Shown here piece after piece: positions 44,255 to 53,593 of a stretch of DNA of 64,000 nt. The stretch's first letter is position 1; every line of letters begins with the position of its first letter. The DNA lies in the NCBI GenBank assembly GCA_965279295.1, contig CBDIHQ010000009.1; one strand, given 5' to 3'. This DNA comes from Aquabacter sp965279295 (GTDB lineage: Bacteria; Pseudomonadota; Alphaproteobacteria; Rhizobiales; Xanthobacteraceae). The translations under genes and the position numbers were made by a program. The notes beneath the pieces are model-generated. The model had not been told where the DNA came from. It saw only the letters and a list, made by a program, of their open reading frames with translations, and ran no database searches.

Positions 44255-44277
44255 CTTATTCAGAAAAGGATCACATC

Positions 44278-45144
44278 ATGAAGACTATCTTCCGCTACCC
44301 GCTTCTCCTCGGCAGCATGCTGGCCGCCCTTGTGGTGTCCGCCCATGTGGAGACCGCGAAGGCGCAGGTCATGGACCGCATCCTGAAGGATCGGCAGATC
44401 AAGATCGGCTATATCCCATCGCCCCCCGGAACCATCAAGGACCCGGCTTCAGGCGATCTGAAGGGCTATTACGTCGACGGTGTGCGCTACATCTTCAAGA
44501 CCATCGGCGTGGAGCCGATTTTCGTTGAAACCACCTGGGCCAATTTCGCCGCCGGCCTTCAGTCGGGCCAGTTCGATCTGTCCATGGCCGGCACGTTCGC
44601 CACCATCCAGCGCGCCGCCGCCGTCGAGTTCACCAAGCCCATCCATTATCTCGGTTACAGCGCCGTGGTGAAGAAGGGTGACGAGCGCTTCAAGACCTTG
44701 GCCGACTTCAACAAGGAAGGCCTTAAGATTGCCGTCGTCCAGGGCGGCGCGGCGCAGGAATACGTCAAGGAGAACTTCCCGAACGCCACAATGGTCGCCC
44801 TCGGCACCGGCAACCTGACCGCGCCGTTCGTGGAAGTCTCCGCCGGACGCGCCGATGTCGGCATCGAGGATGCCTGGCAGGCCCGCCGCTATGCCTCGAC
44901 GCAGGCCGGCGTGACGGACCTGTTCCAGGACAACCCCTATAACCTGCTCCCCATCGCCTGGACCGTGAAGCGCGGCAACCAGGACCTCCTGAACTTCATG
45001 AACACGTCTATCGACTTCATGCTGCTGACGGGCCGCTGGGAGCGCATGGCCGCCCCTTACGGCATGACGGGTCGCTTCTACGACCGGCCGACGCTGACCG
45101 CGTTCGGCACGGTCACGGAAGCACCGGCTGCCGACAAGAAGTGA
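44278..45144 (+). CDS. polar amino-acid type ABC substrate-binding protein
   Basis: 288 residues with signal peptide (FRYPLLLGSMLAALVVSAHVETAKAQ). SBP family 3 features are MDRILKDRQIKIGYIPSPPGTIKD, LKGYYVDGVRYIFKTIGVEPIFVETTWANFAAGLQSGQFDL and FTKPIHYLGYSAVVKKGD. The expected acidic contact after the first strand, normally D in PFxxxD, is IPSPPGTIKDP here, so the ligand may not be a simple amino acid. A hairpin follows its stop. Confidence 0.9.
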   Translation: MKTIFRYPLLLGSMLAALVVSAHVETAKAQVMDRILKDRQIKIGYIPSPPGTIKDPASGDLKGYYVDGVRYIFKTIGVEPIFVETTWANFAAGLQSGQFDLSMAGTFATIQRAAAVEFTKPIHYLGYSAVVKKGDERFKTLADFNKEGLKIAVVQGGAAQEYVKENFPNATMVALGTGNLTAPFVEVSAGRADVGIEDAWQARRYASTQAGVTDLFQDNPYNLLPIAWTVKRGNQDLLNFMNTSIDFMLLTGRWERMAAPYGMTGRFYDRPTLTAFGTVTEAPAADKK

Positions 45145-45185
45145 GCCACTGAGACGGGCGAACCAAGGCCCAACACCGGCCAAGG

Positions 45186-45216
45186 GAACGACCGTGCACA
45201 CCGAGCACGGTCGTTC
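45186..45216 (+). terminator. perfect 12-bp hairpin after the binding-protein gene
   Basis: GAACGACCGTGC at 45186-45197 pairs with GCACGGTCGTTC at 45205-45216 across seven bases. No T-run. In an operon this may act as a partial stop or a 3' stabiliser that raises binding-protein output over the downstream enzymes. Confidence 0.6.
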
Positions 45217-45299
45217 GTCCCGGCGGCTTATGGGCCTTCGGATGGTGTGTTGGCGGGCGGCGTGCTGGGCGGACCCCGGCGAGGGGAAGGGACAAGGTC

Positions 45300-46199
45300 A
45301 TGATTGAAAACCCGATAAAATGGCCGAATGGCGCGAAATGCGCTGTCGCGATCACCTTCGACATGGATACCGACAGTCTGCTGCACTATGCGCATCGCCT
45401 CACCGCAGATACATTGATCGGCACCGCCTCGTTGCTGCGGTACGACGTGGTCGGCGTCGCACGAATTCTCAAGATTTTCAAAAAGCACAATATAAAGCAG
45501 ACGTTCTTCGTGCCCGGCTGGACGGTCGAGCACTATCCGGACACCGTGAAGCAAATCGTCGCCGAGGGTCACGAACTCGGCGCGCACGGATATCTCCATG
45601 AACGGCTGGACACCTTGTCGGCTGAGATGGAGGACTACTGGTTCATGCGCAATCTGGAGGCGCTGGAGAAGGTCGCGGGCGTCCGCCCGCGTGGCTTCCG
45701 GGCGCCAAGTTACCGCTTCTCCAAGAACACTTTGAATTTTCTCGCCCGCGAGGGGTTTATCTATGACTCATCCCTGATGGGGGATGATGTGCCCTACATC
45801 ATCGAGGGCGACAGAGGCAGCGTTGTGGAATTGCCCACGCATTGGGCGCTGGATGACTGGCCGCAATTCACTATCAATTCGGATCTCGGCTACGCGATGC
45901 AGGTCAATTCGCCCGAACGCGCCATGGATGTCTTCATGGCTGAGTTTGAGGCGGCCTGGGAATATGGCGGTCTCTGGATCGCGGTCTGGCACCCCTTTGT
46001 GATGGGACGCTTGGCCCGGTGTGCGCGCATGGAAAAGATGATTCAGTATATGAGCGACAAGGGCGGTGTGTGGTTTGCCACGCTGGAAGAGATCGCGGAG
46101 CATACAAATCGGATGATCGCATCCGGCGACTACACGCCACACAAAGAAAAAATACCGTTCCATGACGCGATTGCCGATTCTTGGAGCAGGCATCGCTGA
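45300..46199 (+). CDS. polysaccharide deacetylase (NodB/PuuE-like) family protein
   Basis: 299 residues, no signal peptide. NodB motif 1 is AVAITFDMDTDS, the HxxxH metal motif is in GAHGYLHERL, and motif 3 is RGFRAPSYRFS. The size and motifs resemble cytoplasmic PuuE/peptidoglycan-deacetylase-like hydrolases acting on small amides. It lies downstream of the importer, so a hydrolytic step on the imported compound is likely. It is a distant relative of the 11429-12217 protein of cluster A, not a close copy. Confidence 0.82.
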   Translation: MIENPIKWPNGAKCAVAITFDMDTDSLLHYAHRLTADTLIGTASLLRYDVVGVARILKIFKKHNIKQTFFVPGWTVEHYPDTVKQIVAEGHELGAHGYLHERLDTLSAEMEDYWFMRNLEALEKVAGVRPRGFRAPSYRFSKNTLNFLAREGFIYDSSLMGDDVPYIIEGDRGSVVELPTHWALDDWPQFTINSDLGYAMQVNSPERAMDVFMAEFEAAWEYGGLWIAVWHPFVMGRLARCARMEKMIQYMSDKGGVWFATLEEIAEHTNRMIASGDYTPHKEKIPFHDAIADSWSRHR

Positions 46200-46339
46200 C
46201 GGATCGCCTTTTGCTTGGCGGTAGAAACTGAATTCTGGACACCGACAATCCTGAAGCGCCGGGAACGCCGGCCACAGAAGCTTGCGGGTCATTGCTCGAA
46301 AACGCTACTCGCAAGTTTATGAGACGAAGGAAGATCGAG

Positions 46340-47425
46340 ATGCGCGTTGGAATTTGTGGCGGCGGATTGGGAGGGATTTCGGCCGCCATCGGGTTGGCAT
46401 CGCTGGGTCATGATGTCGAAGTGTTCGAGAAATCACCAACCCTGAGAGCCACCGGTGCCGGGCTCAATCTCTGGCCGAATGCGGGGCGTGCAATATATGC
46501 GCTCGGCTTGCGAGAGCAATACGACGCCATTTCAGTCAAGCTTGACCGATATCTCGGCTACAGCGCCGAGGGAAACCTGCTTTTCAACAAGGACACCAGT
46601 GCCTGGCCGCAGACTTATGGCGCGCCATCGGTGGGCGTCTATCGGCTTGCCCTCAGCACCATGCTCGCCGAGGCGTATGGCATGGACAAGATCAAGTACG
46701 GCTACGAGGTCGAGTCCGTGGAAGATCGGGGCGATAAAGCCGTCTGTGTCTTCAAGAATGGCGAGAGTTACGAGGGCGATGTCATCATCGGCGCCGACGG
46801 CATCTATTCCGTTATTCGTGAAAAGCTCATCGGCGGCGTCAGTTTCCGCCCAAATGACCACCATGCCTTCCGCTGGCGTGCGGTGATTGATCTTGAGAAG
46901 ATCGATGTCGATCCGGCGGCCCAGACCGGCTTCTATAGTCCAGGGGGGTGGCTCTCGGTCATCCCGATCGGAAACGGCAAAGCCTATTGGTTCGGCTCGG
47001 TATCCGGTGCGGCGAACCTTGATGACTTCATGGAATTCTTCAGTTCCTGGACGAAAACCCACATTCCCCGAACCCTCAGCATCACGCCCAGGGATCTGAT
47101 CGTCGAAAGCCCTCTCTTCGACGTGGATGGCAGCCCCTATAAATGGACCCAGGGTCGCATCACGTTACTTGGAGATGCTGCGCATCCGATGATGCCGGAC
47201 ATGGCACAAGGTGCGAGCCAGACCTTCATCGACGCCATAGCGCTCCGGGATGCGTTCGCGAAAAACAAAGACGTCGATCAAGCGCTCCATGCATATGAGA
47301 GTGAGCGGCGCCTTGCTGCGAACTATGTGGTGAAGTGCTCGCAAAAAGGCAGCTTCCTCGGCAAGAACAACGTAGATCCCGTCGCCGTTCGCTACGAGCG
47401 AGAGATCGAAGCGCGGGCGAGCTAA
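46340..47425 (+). CDS. FAD-dependent monooxygenase (class A, salicylate-hydroxylase-like)
   Basis: 361 residues from MRVGICGG, preceded by AAGGAAG. FAD-binding GxGxxG in GICGGGLGGISAAIGLASLG, the DG motif in GADGIYSVIREKL and the GD motif in GDAAHPMMPDMAQGASQTFID. It would hydroxylate an aromatic or heteroaromatic ring using NAD(P)H and O2. Single-component members need no separate reductase, although a flavin reductase-like gene is divergent nearby. Confidence 0.87.
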   Translation: MRVGICGGGLGGISAAIGLASLGHDVEVFEKSPTLRATGAGLNLWPNAGRAIYALGLREQYDAISVKLDRYLGYSAEGNLLFNKDTSAWPQTYGAPSVGVYRLALSTMLAEAYGMDKIKYGYEVESVEDRGDKAVCVFKNGESYEGDVIIGADGIYSVIREKLIGGVSFRPNDHHAFRWRAVIDLEKIDVDPAAQTGFYSPGGWLSVIPIGNGKAYWFGSVSGAANLDDFMEFFSSWTKTHIPRTLSITPRDLIVESPLFDVDGSPYKWTQGRITLLGDAAHPMMPDMAQGASQTFIDAIALRDAFAKNKDVDQALHAYESERRLAANYVVKCSQKGSFLGKNNVDPVAVRYEREIEARAS

Positions 47426-47484
47426 TACATCCCAATCCCCAGCATAAATCAGCCAGGTAGGAATGATGATTCTGCCGGCCTGAT

Positions 47485-48441
47485 ATGGCGACAGTCATGA
47501 CCGCATCCGCGCCCAAGGTGATATTGTTTCACAGCGAAGTGAGCGACCCGCGCTGGCCGGACGCAATTCAGCGTGCGTTGCCCGAGTTCGAGGTCCGCAG
47601 GACGCTGGATGGGACCGCGCCGGAGGACGTGGTGGCTGCCGTGGTGTGGAAGCATCCTCCCGGAATGCTGGAGCCGCTCTCGAAGCTCAGACTTATCCAG
47701 GTTCTTGGGGCCGGTGTCGATCATGTCTTTGCCGATACAAGGCTTCCCATTGACGTTCCGATCGCGCGTCTGGTGGACCCTGGCCTGACCGCGCGCATGG
47801 CGGAGTATGTGCTGCTTCACACGCTCGCATTACACCGCCGGCTGCCAGAGACGGCCAAAGCGCAACGCGAACTGCGGTGGGACTTCATCCCGCCTCAGCC
47901 GCCCGAGCAAACCTGCGTGGGCATCCTGGGTCTGGGACATCTCGGCCTTGCCTGCGCATCCATGCTTTCGGCCTTTGGCTTCAAGGTCGTCGGCTGGAGC
48001 CGGTCGCGCAAACCAGACCTTCAGTTCGATGCCTATGCGGGAGACAACGAACGCTCCGCGTTTCTGCGTCAATGCGATGTTCTCGTGGTTCTTCTGCCTT
48101 TGACGGCGCAAACCAACGGCCTCGTCGATACCAGATTTTTCGCGGACGTGCGGGACGGCACCGCATTGATCAATGTCGCCCGAGGCGCGCTGATCGATGA
48201 TGAAGCCCTGATCTGCGCTCTTGATGGCGGACGGTTACGGCATGCTGTCCTGGACGTTTTCCGGCAGGAGCCTCTGGCCGCAGACCATCCGTTTTGGACG
48301 CACCTGAAGATTACGGTGACGCCGCACAATTCCAGCGCAACCAACCCGGATACCGCAATTCCACAGATCACAGAGAATATCTGTCGTGCAATGTCGGGGT
48401 TGGCGCCGCTGAACCTTGTGAATCCTCACGCCGGTTACTGA
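47485..48441 (+). CDS. D-2-hydroxyacid dehydrogenase (GhrA-like)
   Basis: 318 residues from MATVMTAS. NAD-binding GILGLGHLGLACASML, catalytic Arg in NVARGALIDDEAL, Glu in DVFRQEPLA and His in TVTPHNSSATNPD. VLGAGVDHVFADTRLPIDVPIARLVDP is the GhrA-type substrate loop. It reduces glyoxylate, hydroxypyruvate or another 2-oxo acid. Position in cluster B suggests handling of a 2-oxo acid released by the pathway. Confidence 0.87.
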   Translation: MATVMTASAPKVILFHSEVSDPRWPDAIQRALPEFEVRRTLDGTAPEDVVAAVVWKHPPGMLEPLSKLRLIQVLGAGVDHVFADTRLPIDVPIARLVDPGLTARMAEYVLLHTLALHRRLPETAKAQRELRWDFIPPQPPEQTCVGILGLGHLGLACASMLSAFGFKVVGWSRSRKPDLQFDAYAGDNERSAFLRQCDVLVVLLPLTAQTNGLVDTRFFADVRDGTALINVARGALIDDEALICALDGGRLRHAVLDVFRQEPLAADHPFWTHLKITVTPHNSSATNPDTAIPQITENICRAMSGLAPLNLVNPHAGY

Positions 48442-48518
48442 TGGCAGGCAACCGCCCCGCCGCGCCCGCTGCGGTCTTAAAATACCATCTGACAACAAAC
48501 GAACTGGGAGACTTCCAT

Positions 48519-49763
48519 ATGACCGTTACCAAGCAAGATCTTGAAGCCTGGGTGGAGGCGGATCGCGACGTCCTCATCAAGTTCGTGCAGGATTTTATCC
48601 GTTGCCGCACGCCCAATCCGCCCGGCGACACGGTGGAGGGCGCGCACCTTGTGCGGGCGTTTCTCGAGGCGCAAAATCTACCCTACGAGATCATCGCGCC
48701 AAACGAGATCATGCCCAATATCGTCTCCTCATTCGAGGGCGGTGCTGCCGGGCGCCATCTGGCGCTGAACGGTCATATCGACGTGTTCCCGGTCGAAGAC
48801 GAGACCACCTGGAGCCAGGATCCCTGGGGCGGCGCGATCGTCGACGGCAAGATCTACGGCCGTGGCTCGGCCGACATGAAATGCGGCACCACAGCCTCCA
48901 TCTTCGCATATGCCTATCTCAGCCGCATTCGGGCCCAGCTCAAAGGGCGCCTCACGCTGGTGGTGGTGTCCGACGAGGAGACCTTCGGACCCTGGGGCGC
49001 GCGCTATCTGGCTGAGCATCGACCCGAAGTGTTCGGCGATTGCTGCCTCAACGGCGAACCGAGCGGCGTCAGCACCGTGCGCTTCGGCGAGAAAGGGCCG
49101 CTTTGGCTCGAGTTCCTCATTCGTACACCGGGCGCCCACGGCGCCTACACGCACATGAGCCCAAGCGCGACAGTCATCGCCAGCGAGCTGATTTCCGACC
49201 TCTCCAAGCTCAAGGAGGTCAGCGTCCCCGATCTTGGCAACCTTGAGTCCGCCATCACCTCGGCCGCCACGGTCATCGATAACGAATATGGCGCCGGTGC
49301 TGCGGCCATCATCCGCAAGGTTACAGTCAACCCCGGTCTGGTTTCCGGTGGCATCAAGGTCAATATGATCGCCGCCGAGTGCCGGGTGCAGGTCGATATC
49401 CGCGTGCCCAACGGCCTGACCGCGCAAGATATTCTCCCGCTCATCGACGAGATCGTCGCCCGCCATTCCGGCACGACCTACCGGGTGCTCCTGTCGGAGG
49501 AGCCGGCCTGGACCCCGCCGGATACCGAGATGATCGACTACGTGCGCCAGAATGCGAAGCAACTCACCGGCGTCGACCCGGCGCCGATCATCAGCCTCGG
49601 CGCAACCGACGCACGTCTATGGCGCTACAAAGGCCTGCCGGCCATCGTGTACGGCCCCGCACCCCGCGGCATGGGAAGCGTCGATGAACACGTTCCGGTC
49701 GAGGAATTCATTCATGTCGTGAAATGTCATGTGCTGTCGGCATTTGATTATCTGAGTAAGTAG
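48519..49763 (+). CDS. M20 family metallo-amidohydrolase (ArgE/DapE type)
   Basis: 414 residues from MTVTKQDL, preceded by GGGAG. Metal-site motifs are LALNGHIDVFPVED, YGRGSADMKCGTTASIFA and VSDEETFGPWGARYL with the catalytic Glu pair. The dimerisation domain begins near GEKGPLWLEFLIRTPGAHGAYTH. It removes an acyl group from an N-acyl amino acid or similar amide. It ends cluster B. Confidence 0.88.
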   Translation: MTVTKQDLEAWVEADRDVLIKFVQDFIRCRTPNPPGDTVEGAHLVRAFLEAQNLPYEIIAPNEIMPNIVSSFEGGAAGRHLALNGHIDVFPVEDETTWSQDPWGGAIVDGKIYGRGSADMKCGTTASIFAYAYLSRIRAQLKGRLTLVVVSDEETFGPWGARYLAEHRPEVFGDCCLNGEPSGVSTVRFGEKGPLWLEFLIRTPGAHGAYTHMSPSATVIASELISDLSKLKEVSVPDLGNLESAITSAATVIDNEYGAGAAAIIRKVTVNPGLVSGGIKVNMIAAECRVQVDIRVPNGLTAQDILPLIDEIVARHSGTTYRVLLSEEPAWTPPDTEMIDYVRQNAKQLTGVDPAPIISLGATDARLWRYKGLPAIVYGPAPRGMGSVDEHVPVEEFIHVVKCHVLSAFDYLSK

Positions 49764-49960
49764 AGAAATGGGTTCTGGCGGACGGCTCAGTTCGGAACCG
49801 CGAGAGGCACTAACACCGGCGGTGAGCTGAGCGTCGGGGCGCGGTCGAGAGACTTTTGAGACTAAGGCTGTCCCCGCGACCTTCGCGCGGAGCGGCTCTC
49901 GGAAGGTCCGGCCGCGCTTCGCCTCCATTATGAGATGGGCCTGAACACCAAACGCAAAAC

Positions 49961-49981
49961 GCCCGGCACAGGGCCGGGCGT
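49961..49981 (-). terminator. terminator of the histone-like tail gene
   Basis: On the minus strand CGCCCGGC and its complement GCCGGGCG form an eight-base stem with a five-base loop, followed by TTTTGCGTTT. It lies just downstream of the stop at 50018. Confidence 0.8.
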
Positions 49982-50017
49982 CGTGTTGTTTAGCGTCTCG
50001 CGAAAAGCGATTACCCG

Positions 50018-50500
50018 TCAGTGGGTGACGGCGCTGCCGGTCTCGGTCGTTTCCGGGGTGCGCGCCGGGGCCTTGCGGGGCGCCTTCGATGCGGAAGCGG
50101 CGCGCTTGGTGGCCGGCTTGGCAGCCGGCTTCGCGCTGACCTTGGCGGGTGCCGCCTTTTCCACCGTCTTTTCCACGGTTCTCGCGGCGGACTTCACCTT
50201 GGCCGCCGCCTTGCGGGCGACCGGCTTGGCCGCGGCGGTCACCGCGTCGGCAGCCTTGCGGGGCGCCGATTTGCGGGCGCGGCGCGGCTTTGAGTCCGGC
50301 AGCAGGGCGATCGGCGAGAACTTGTTCGCCACGGCCAGGATTTCCTGGCGATGGGCACTGGCGCGCCAGGCGAGAACGCCGGCACCGGCAATGGCGAGAA
50401 GGCCGAACAGGCCGCCGCGGCGCAGGCCCCAGGACCCGATGGCGGTGCTCGCGAGACCCGAAGCCCAACGGTCGAATTCGGTGGTGTTGCGGTTGAACAT
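50018..50500 (-). CDS. membrane-anchored protein with Lys/Ala-rich histone H1-like tail
   Basis: 160 residues from MFNRNTTEFD, preceded by AGGGAGA. Residues 15-45 hold a hydrophobic helix (GLFGLLAIAGAGVLAWRAS). From about residue 65 the chain is rich in Lys, Ala and Pro (RRARKSAPRKAADAV, KPVARKAAAKVKSAARTVEK), resembling bacterial H1-like proteins. It could tether DNA or another polyanion to the membrane. No function is known for this architecture here. Terminator follows. Confidence 0.72.
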   Translation of the reverse strand: MFNRNTTEFDRWASGLASTAIGSWGLRRGGLFGLLAIAGAGVLAWRASAHRQEILAVANKFSPIALLPDSKPRRARKSAPRKAADAVTAAAKPVARKAAAKVKSAARTVEKTVEKAAPAKVSAKPAAKPATKRAASASKAPRKAPARTPETTETGSAVTH

Positions 50501-50708
50501 GTGAATCTCCCTGACGCAGGCAGTCAATGCGCCGCGCCTCCAGGGACATAATCGTTGGATCGCGGTTCCGGTTCCGCATAAGCTGTAGCCGCGCACCCGC
50601 TTCCAGATATCGCGGGTGAATTTTGAGATTGCGGGCGAAACGGGTCTTGAGCCGTTGCGCGGTCGGGGTTTAAATCGGTTCGTTGTCAGCAAGGGGGCCA
50701 GTTTTGCC

Positions 50709-50984
50709 ATGGCCATGGAGCGGCGCAGCACGTTTAAGGTCGTCAAAGCCGGCGACAGTGCGGAAGATTATCTCGGTGACGACGCGGTCACGCACCATGT
50801 CGATGCAGGCGAGCCGCGCGTGACGTTCATGTCCGTCGTCGTCGGCGTGTTCTTCGGGCTGGCGGCGGGTGGCGTGAGCTATGGATTCTTCGACTATCTC
50901 CACACCTGGGTCCATGTCCTCGTCGCCTTCGTCTCGTTCGGCCTGATGGTGGCTTACGGCCGGCGCATGGCGACCGGCGACTGA
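50709..50984 (+). CDS. small two-helix membrane protein, unrecognised
   Basis: 91 residues from MAMERRST. An ATG two codons later is possible. AAGGGGG lies upstream. A polar N-terminal half of 45 residues is followed by two hydrophobic helices (FMSVVVGVFFGLAAGGVSYGF and VHVLVAFVSFGLMVAYGR). I do not recognise the family. It stands alone between the divergent H1-like gene and the Hsp70-like gene. Confidence 0.6.
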   Translation: MAMERRSTFKVVKAGDSAEDYLGDDAVTHHVDAGEPRVTFMSVVVGVFFGLAAGGVSYGFFDYLHTWVHVLVAFVSFGLMVAYGRRMATGD

Positions 50985-51135
50985 GGGTCCGGCCCGCTCC
51001 CGGTGCCGCCGTCTCTGCATCAGCACTTGCGCTGCGTTGCAGCATGGCTTAGCAAGCCCGCCCCTCTCCCGAGTGCGCGACGGGGTGGAAGCCTGCTTCC
51101 GCCCGATCTCCCGCGCTGCGGCCCTAGGAGCCACC

Positions 51136-52382
51136 ATGGCGGCGTGCGGCCTCGATTTCGGCACCTCCAACACGACGCTCGGCCTGATGACCGGCAACGG
51201 CCCGCGCCTCGCCCATCTGGAGGGCGCGGCGGATACCCTCCCGAGCGCAATCTTCTATCCCCGCACCGGCGAACCGCAGGTCGGCCGCGCCGCCATGGCG
51301 GCCTATGTGGACGGCCACCAGGGGCGGCTGATGCGCTCGCTGAAGGCGGTGCTCGGCTCCAGCCTGATCGACGAGACCACGGCGGTGGGCCGCCAGCGGC
51401 TGGGATTTCGCGGCGTCATTGCCGCGTTCCTGGCGCAGGTGAAGGCACGCGGCGAACAGGCGGCGGGGGCGCCGCTTGACGCCGTGGTGCTGGGCCGGCC
51501 GGTGCATTTCGTCGACGGCGACGCGGAGGGCGATGCCCGCGCCGAGCAGGTGCTGGGGAGATCGCGGCGAGCGTCGGCTTTTCCACCCGCTCGTTCCAGT
51601 TCGAGCCGATCGCCGCGAGCCTGGACTACGAACGGCAGGTGGTGCGCGAGGAACTGGCGCTGATCGCCGATATCGGCGGCGGCACCTCGGATTTTTCCAT
51701 CGTCCGCCTGTCGCCGCAGCGGCGCGGCAAGGCGGAGCGCGCCTCCGATATTCTCGCCAATGACGGGGTGCGGATCGGCGGCACGGATTTCGACCGGGGG
51801 CTCTCGCTCGGCATGGTGATGCCGCTGCTGGGCCATGGTGCCCCGCTGAAGCGCGCCGGCCTCTCCATGCCCGCCGGGCTGTATCACGACCTCGCCACCT
51901 GGTCCGCCATCAACCGGCTTTATGATTCCAAGGTTCACCGCACCATCCGCGAACTGGAGCGCGACGCCGTCCATCCCGAGAGGGTGGTGCGTCTCGCCCG
52001 CGTGGTGAGCGAGGAGCGCGGCCATTCTCTGGCGCTGGCAGCGGAGGCTGCCAAGATCGCGGTGGCGCAGGCGGGGCGCACCGCGCTCGATCTGCAATGG
52101 CTGGAGGCGGGGCTGTCCGTCGGCATCGCCCATGACGATCTGGTGGCCCACACCGGCGCCCTGGCGGAGCGCATCGCCGGGCGCATCCACACCTGCCTCG
52201 CGGCGGCGGGGGTGGGAGCGGACGACATCGACGCGCTGTTCCTTACCGGCGGCTCGACGCGCCTCGCCCATGTGCGCGCCGCCATCATCGCCACCGTCCC
52301 CGGTGCGCGGATCGCGGAAGGCGACACCTTCGGCTCGGTGGGCATGGGCCTCGCGATCGAGGCGGGGCGGCGCTACGGGTGA
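51136..52382 (+). pseudogene. Hsp70-family (YegD-like) chaperone gene with one-base frameshift
   Basis: The gene starts MAACGLDFGTSNTTLG after AGGAG and reads normally to residue 140, then leaves frame at a run of four G at 51555-51558. Restoring one G rejoins it to the frame encoding GEIAASVGFSTRSFQFEPIAASLDYE and then IADIGGGTSDFSIV (phosphate 2 motif) and LTGGSTRLAHVR. The corrected protein has about 415 residues: an actin/Hsp70 ATPase domain without a substrate-binding domain, as in YegD. It is either a real pseudogene or a homopolymer base-calling error. Confidence 0.82.
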
Positions 52383-52434
52383 GGGTGAGTTCGCTGGCGT
52401 CCGGCGCCCGTGCCCCCTCCCGACCCCCTTGCTT

Positions 52435-52725
52435 CTCCCTCCCTAACCCTCCCCCGTAAGCGGGAGCTCAGCGAAAGAGGTAGGCGCGGGATCGGTGGTG
52501 CTTCTCAAGAAACCGCACCAGTCTCCCTCTCCCCGAGGGGGAGAGGGGCGGGGTGAGGGGGCAACCCTTTCCAGTCCTGAAATGTCGGAACCCCCTCACC
52601 CGGCTGCTTCGCAGCCGACCTCTCCCCCTCGGGGAGAGGTGGAAACCGCCCGGCCTGTGCACCTAACGAACCGCGGGCGATTGCCAGATCCCTTTCGCAG
52701 AGCTCCGGCAAGCGGGAGAGGATTT
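52435..52725 (-). repeat. dispersed intergenic repeat, copy 2 (about 290 bases)
   Basis: Inverted relative to copy 1 at 28648-28938 and similar over its full length, including TGCGAAAGGGATCT, GGTTCGTTA and the CGGCTGCTTCGCAGCCG hairpin. It fills most of the 428-base gap between the Hsp70-like and CxxxCxxCC genes. The rest, 52726-52810, carries another GC-rich palindrome and no gene. Confidence 0.85.
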
Positions 52726-52810
52726 CTCGGCATGAACGGTCCCTCTCCACCCGCGCCATGCGCGCCCTCTCCGGCTTGCCGGGGAGGGGTGGGACGGGGG
52801 CTGGACGGCG

Positions 52811-53593
52811 CTATACCGAAGCCGTCTCCGCGAGGCGGGAGAACACCGCGCGCAGAAGCTCCGGTGCGCTCTGGGTGGGCGGCTCCGGCGGGACCTGGTC
52901 GTCATAGGTGAGGGCATAGACCAGCGGCATCCAGCCGACGCCGCTCGCCTGCCCGTCCGCCACCAGCAGCGCCTGAGAGGGCCGGGTGGGCAGCGGCACC
53001 CGAACAATCGTGGCGGGGGAGGGCGTCCGGCAGTTCAGCGCCGGTGAGGTGACGAGATATTGCCGGCAGGCCAGCGGCCGGTCGGGATGGATCGAGCAGG
53101 CCTCGTCCTCCAGGAACGGGCAGGGCACGCCGGCCCGGAAATAGCTCATGCCCAGCGCGTCGGCATCCGTGGTTTCGACCTCCCGCGCTGCGTCGATGGC
53201 CGCGAGCAGGCCGGCGGCATCCAGCGCGCCCAGCGCCGCGTCGAACCGCGCCCGCACCGCGCTGCGGCGCGGCTCCGGCAGGGCGGCGACGAGGCGCACC
53301 AGCGCCCGCGCCTCGGCCTGGGAGATCGGCACCATTTGCCGGCAGCAGGCGCCGCAGCCGGCGCGGCAGGAGATCGCCCGCCCTGTGGCCTCGGTCGCCG
53401 CCGCTTCCCGGTCCACCAGGAAATCCGTGAGCTGCTGGAGGATGGGCAGCACATCCTCATAGCCGACGGGGCCCTGAGGCACCGCCAGTTCCACCTCGAC
53501 CGGCACGCTGCCCAGCATCAGCACCACGCGCCCGGTGAGCTGCGCGTCTGCCCCGCGACCGGGCGCGGACAGCTTCAACGGCATACCGGTCAT
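52811..53593 (-). CDS. YkgJ-type zinc/iron-chelating cluster protein
   Basis: 260 residues. CRAGCGACC near residue 80 and the later CPFLEDEACSIHPDRPLACRQYLVT supply the conserved cysteines of the YkgJ (UPF0153) family, thought to bind Zn or an Fe-S cluster. An N-terminal extension of about 70 residues precedes it. Biochemical function unsettled. Its start overlaps the stop of the upstream small exported protein gene (ATGA), an unexpected operon partner. Confidence 0.8.
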   Translation of the reverse strand: MTGMPLKLSAPGRGADAQLTGRVVLMLGSVPVEVELAVPQGPVGYEDVLPILQQLTDFLVDREAAATEATGRAISCRAGCGACCRQMVPISQAEARALVRLVAALPEPRRSAVRARFDAALGALDAAGLLAAIDAAREVETTDADALGMSYFRAGVPCPFLEDEACSIHPDRPLACRQYLVTSPALNCRTPSPATIVRVPLPTRPSQALLVADGQASGVGWMPLVYALTYDDQVPPEPPTQSAPELLRAVFSRLAETASV

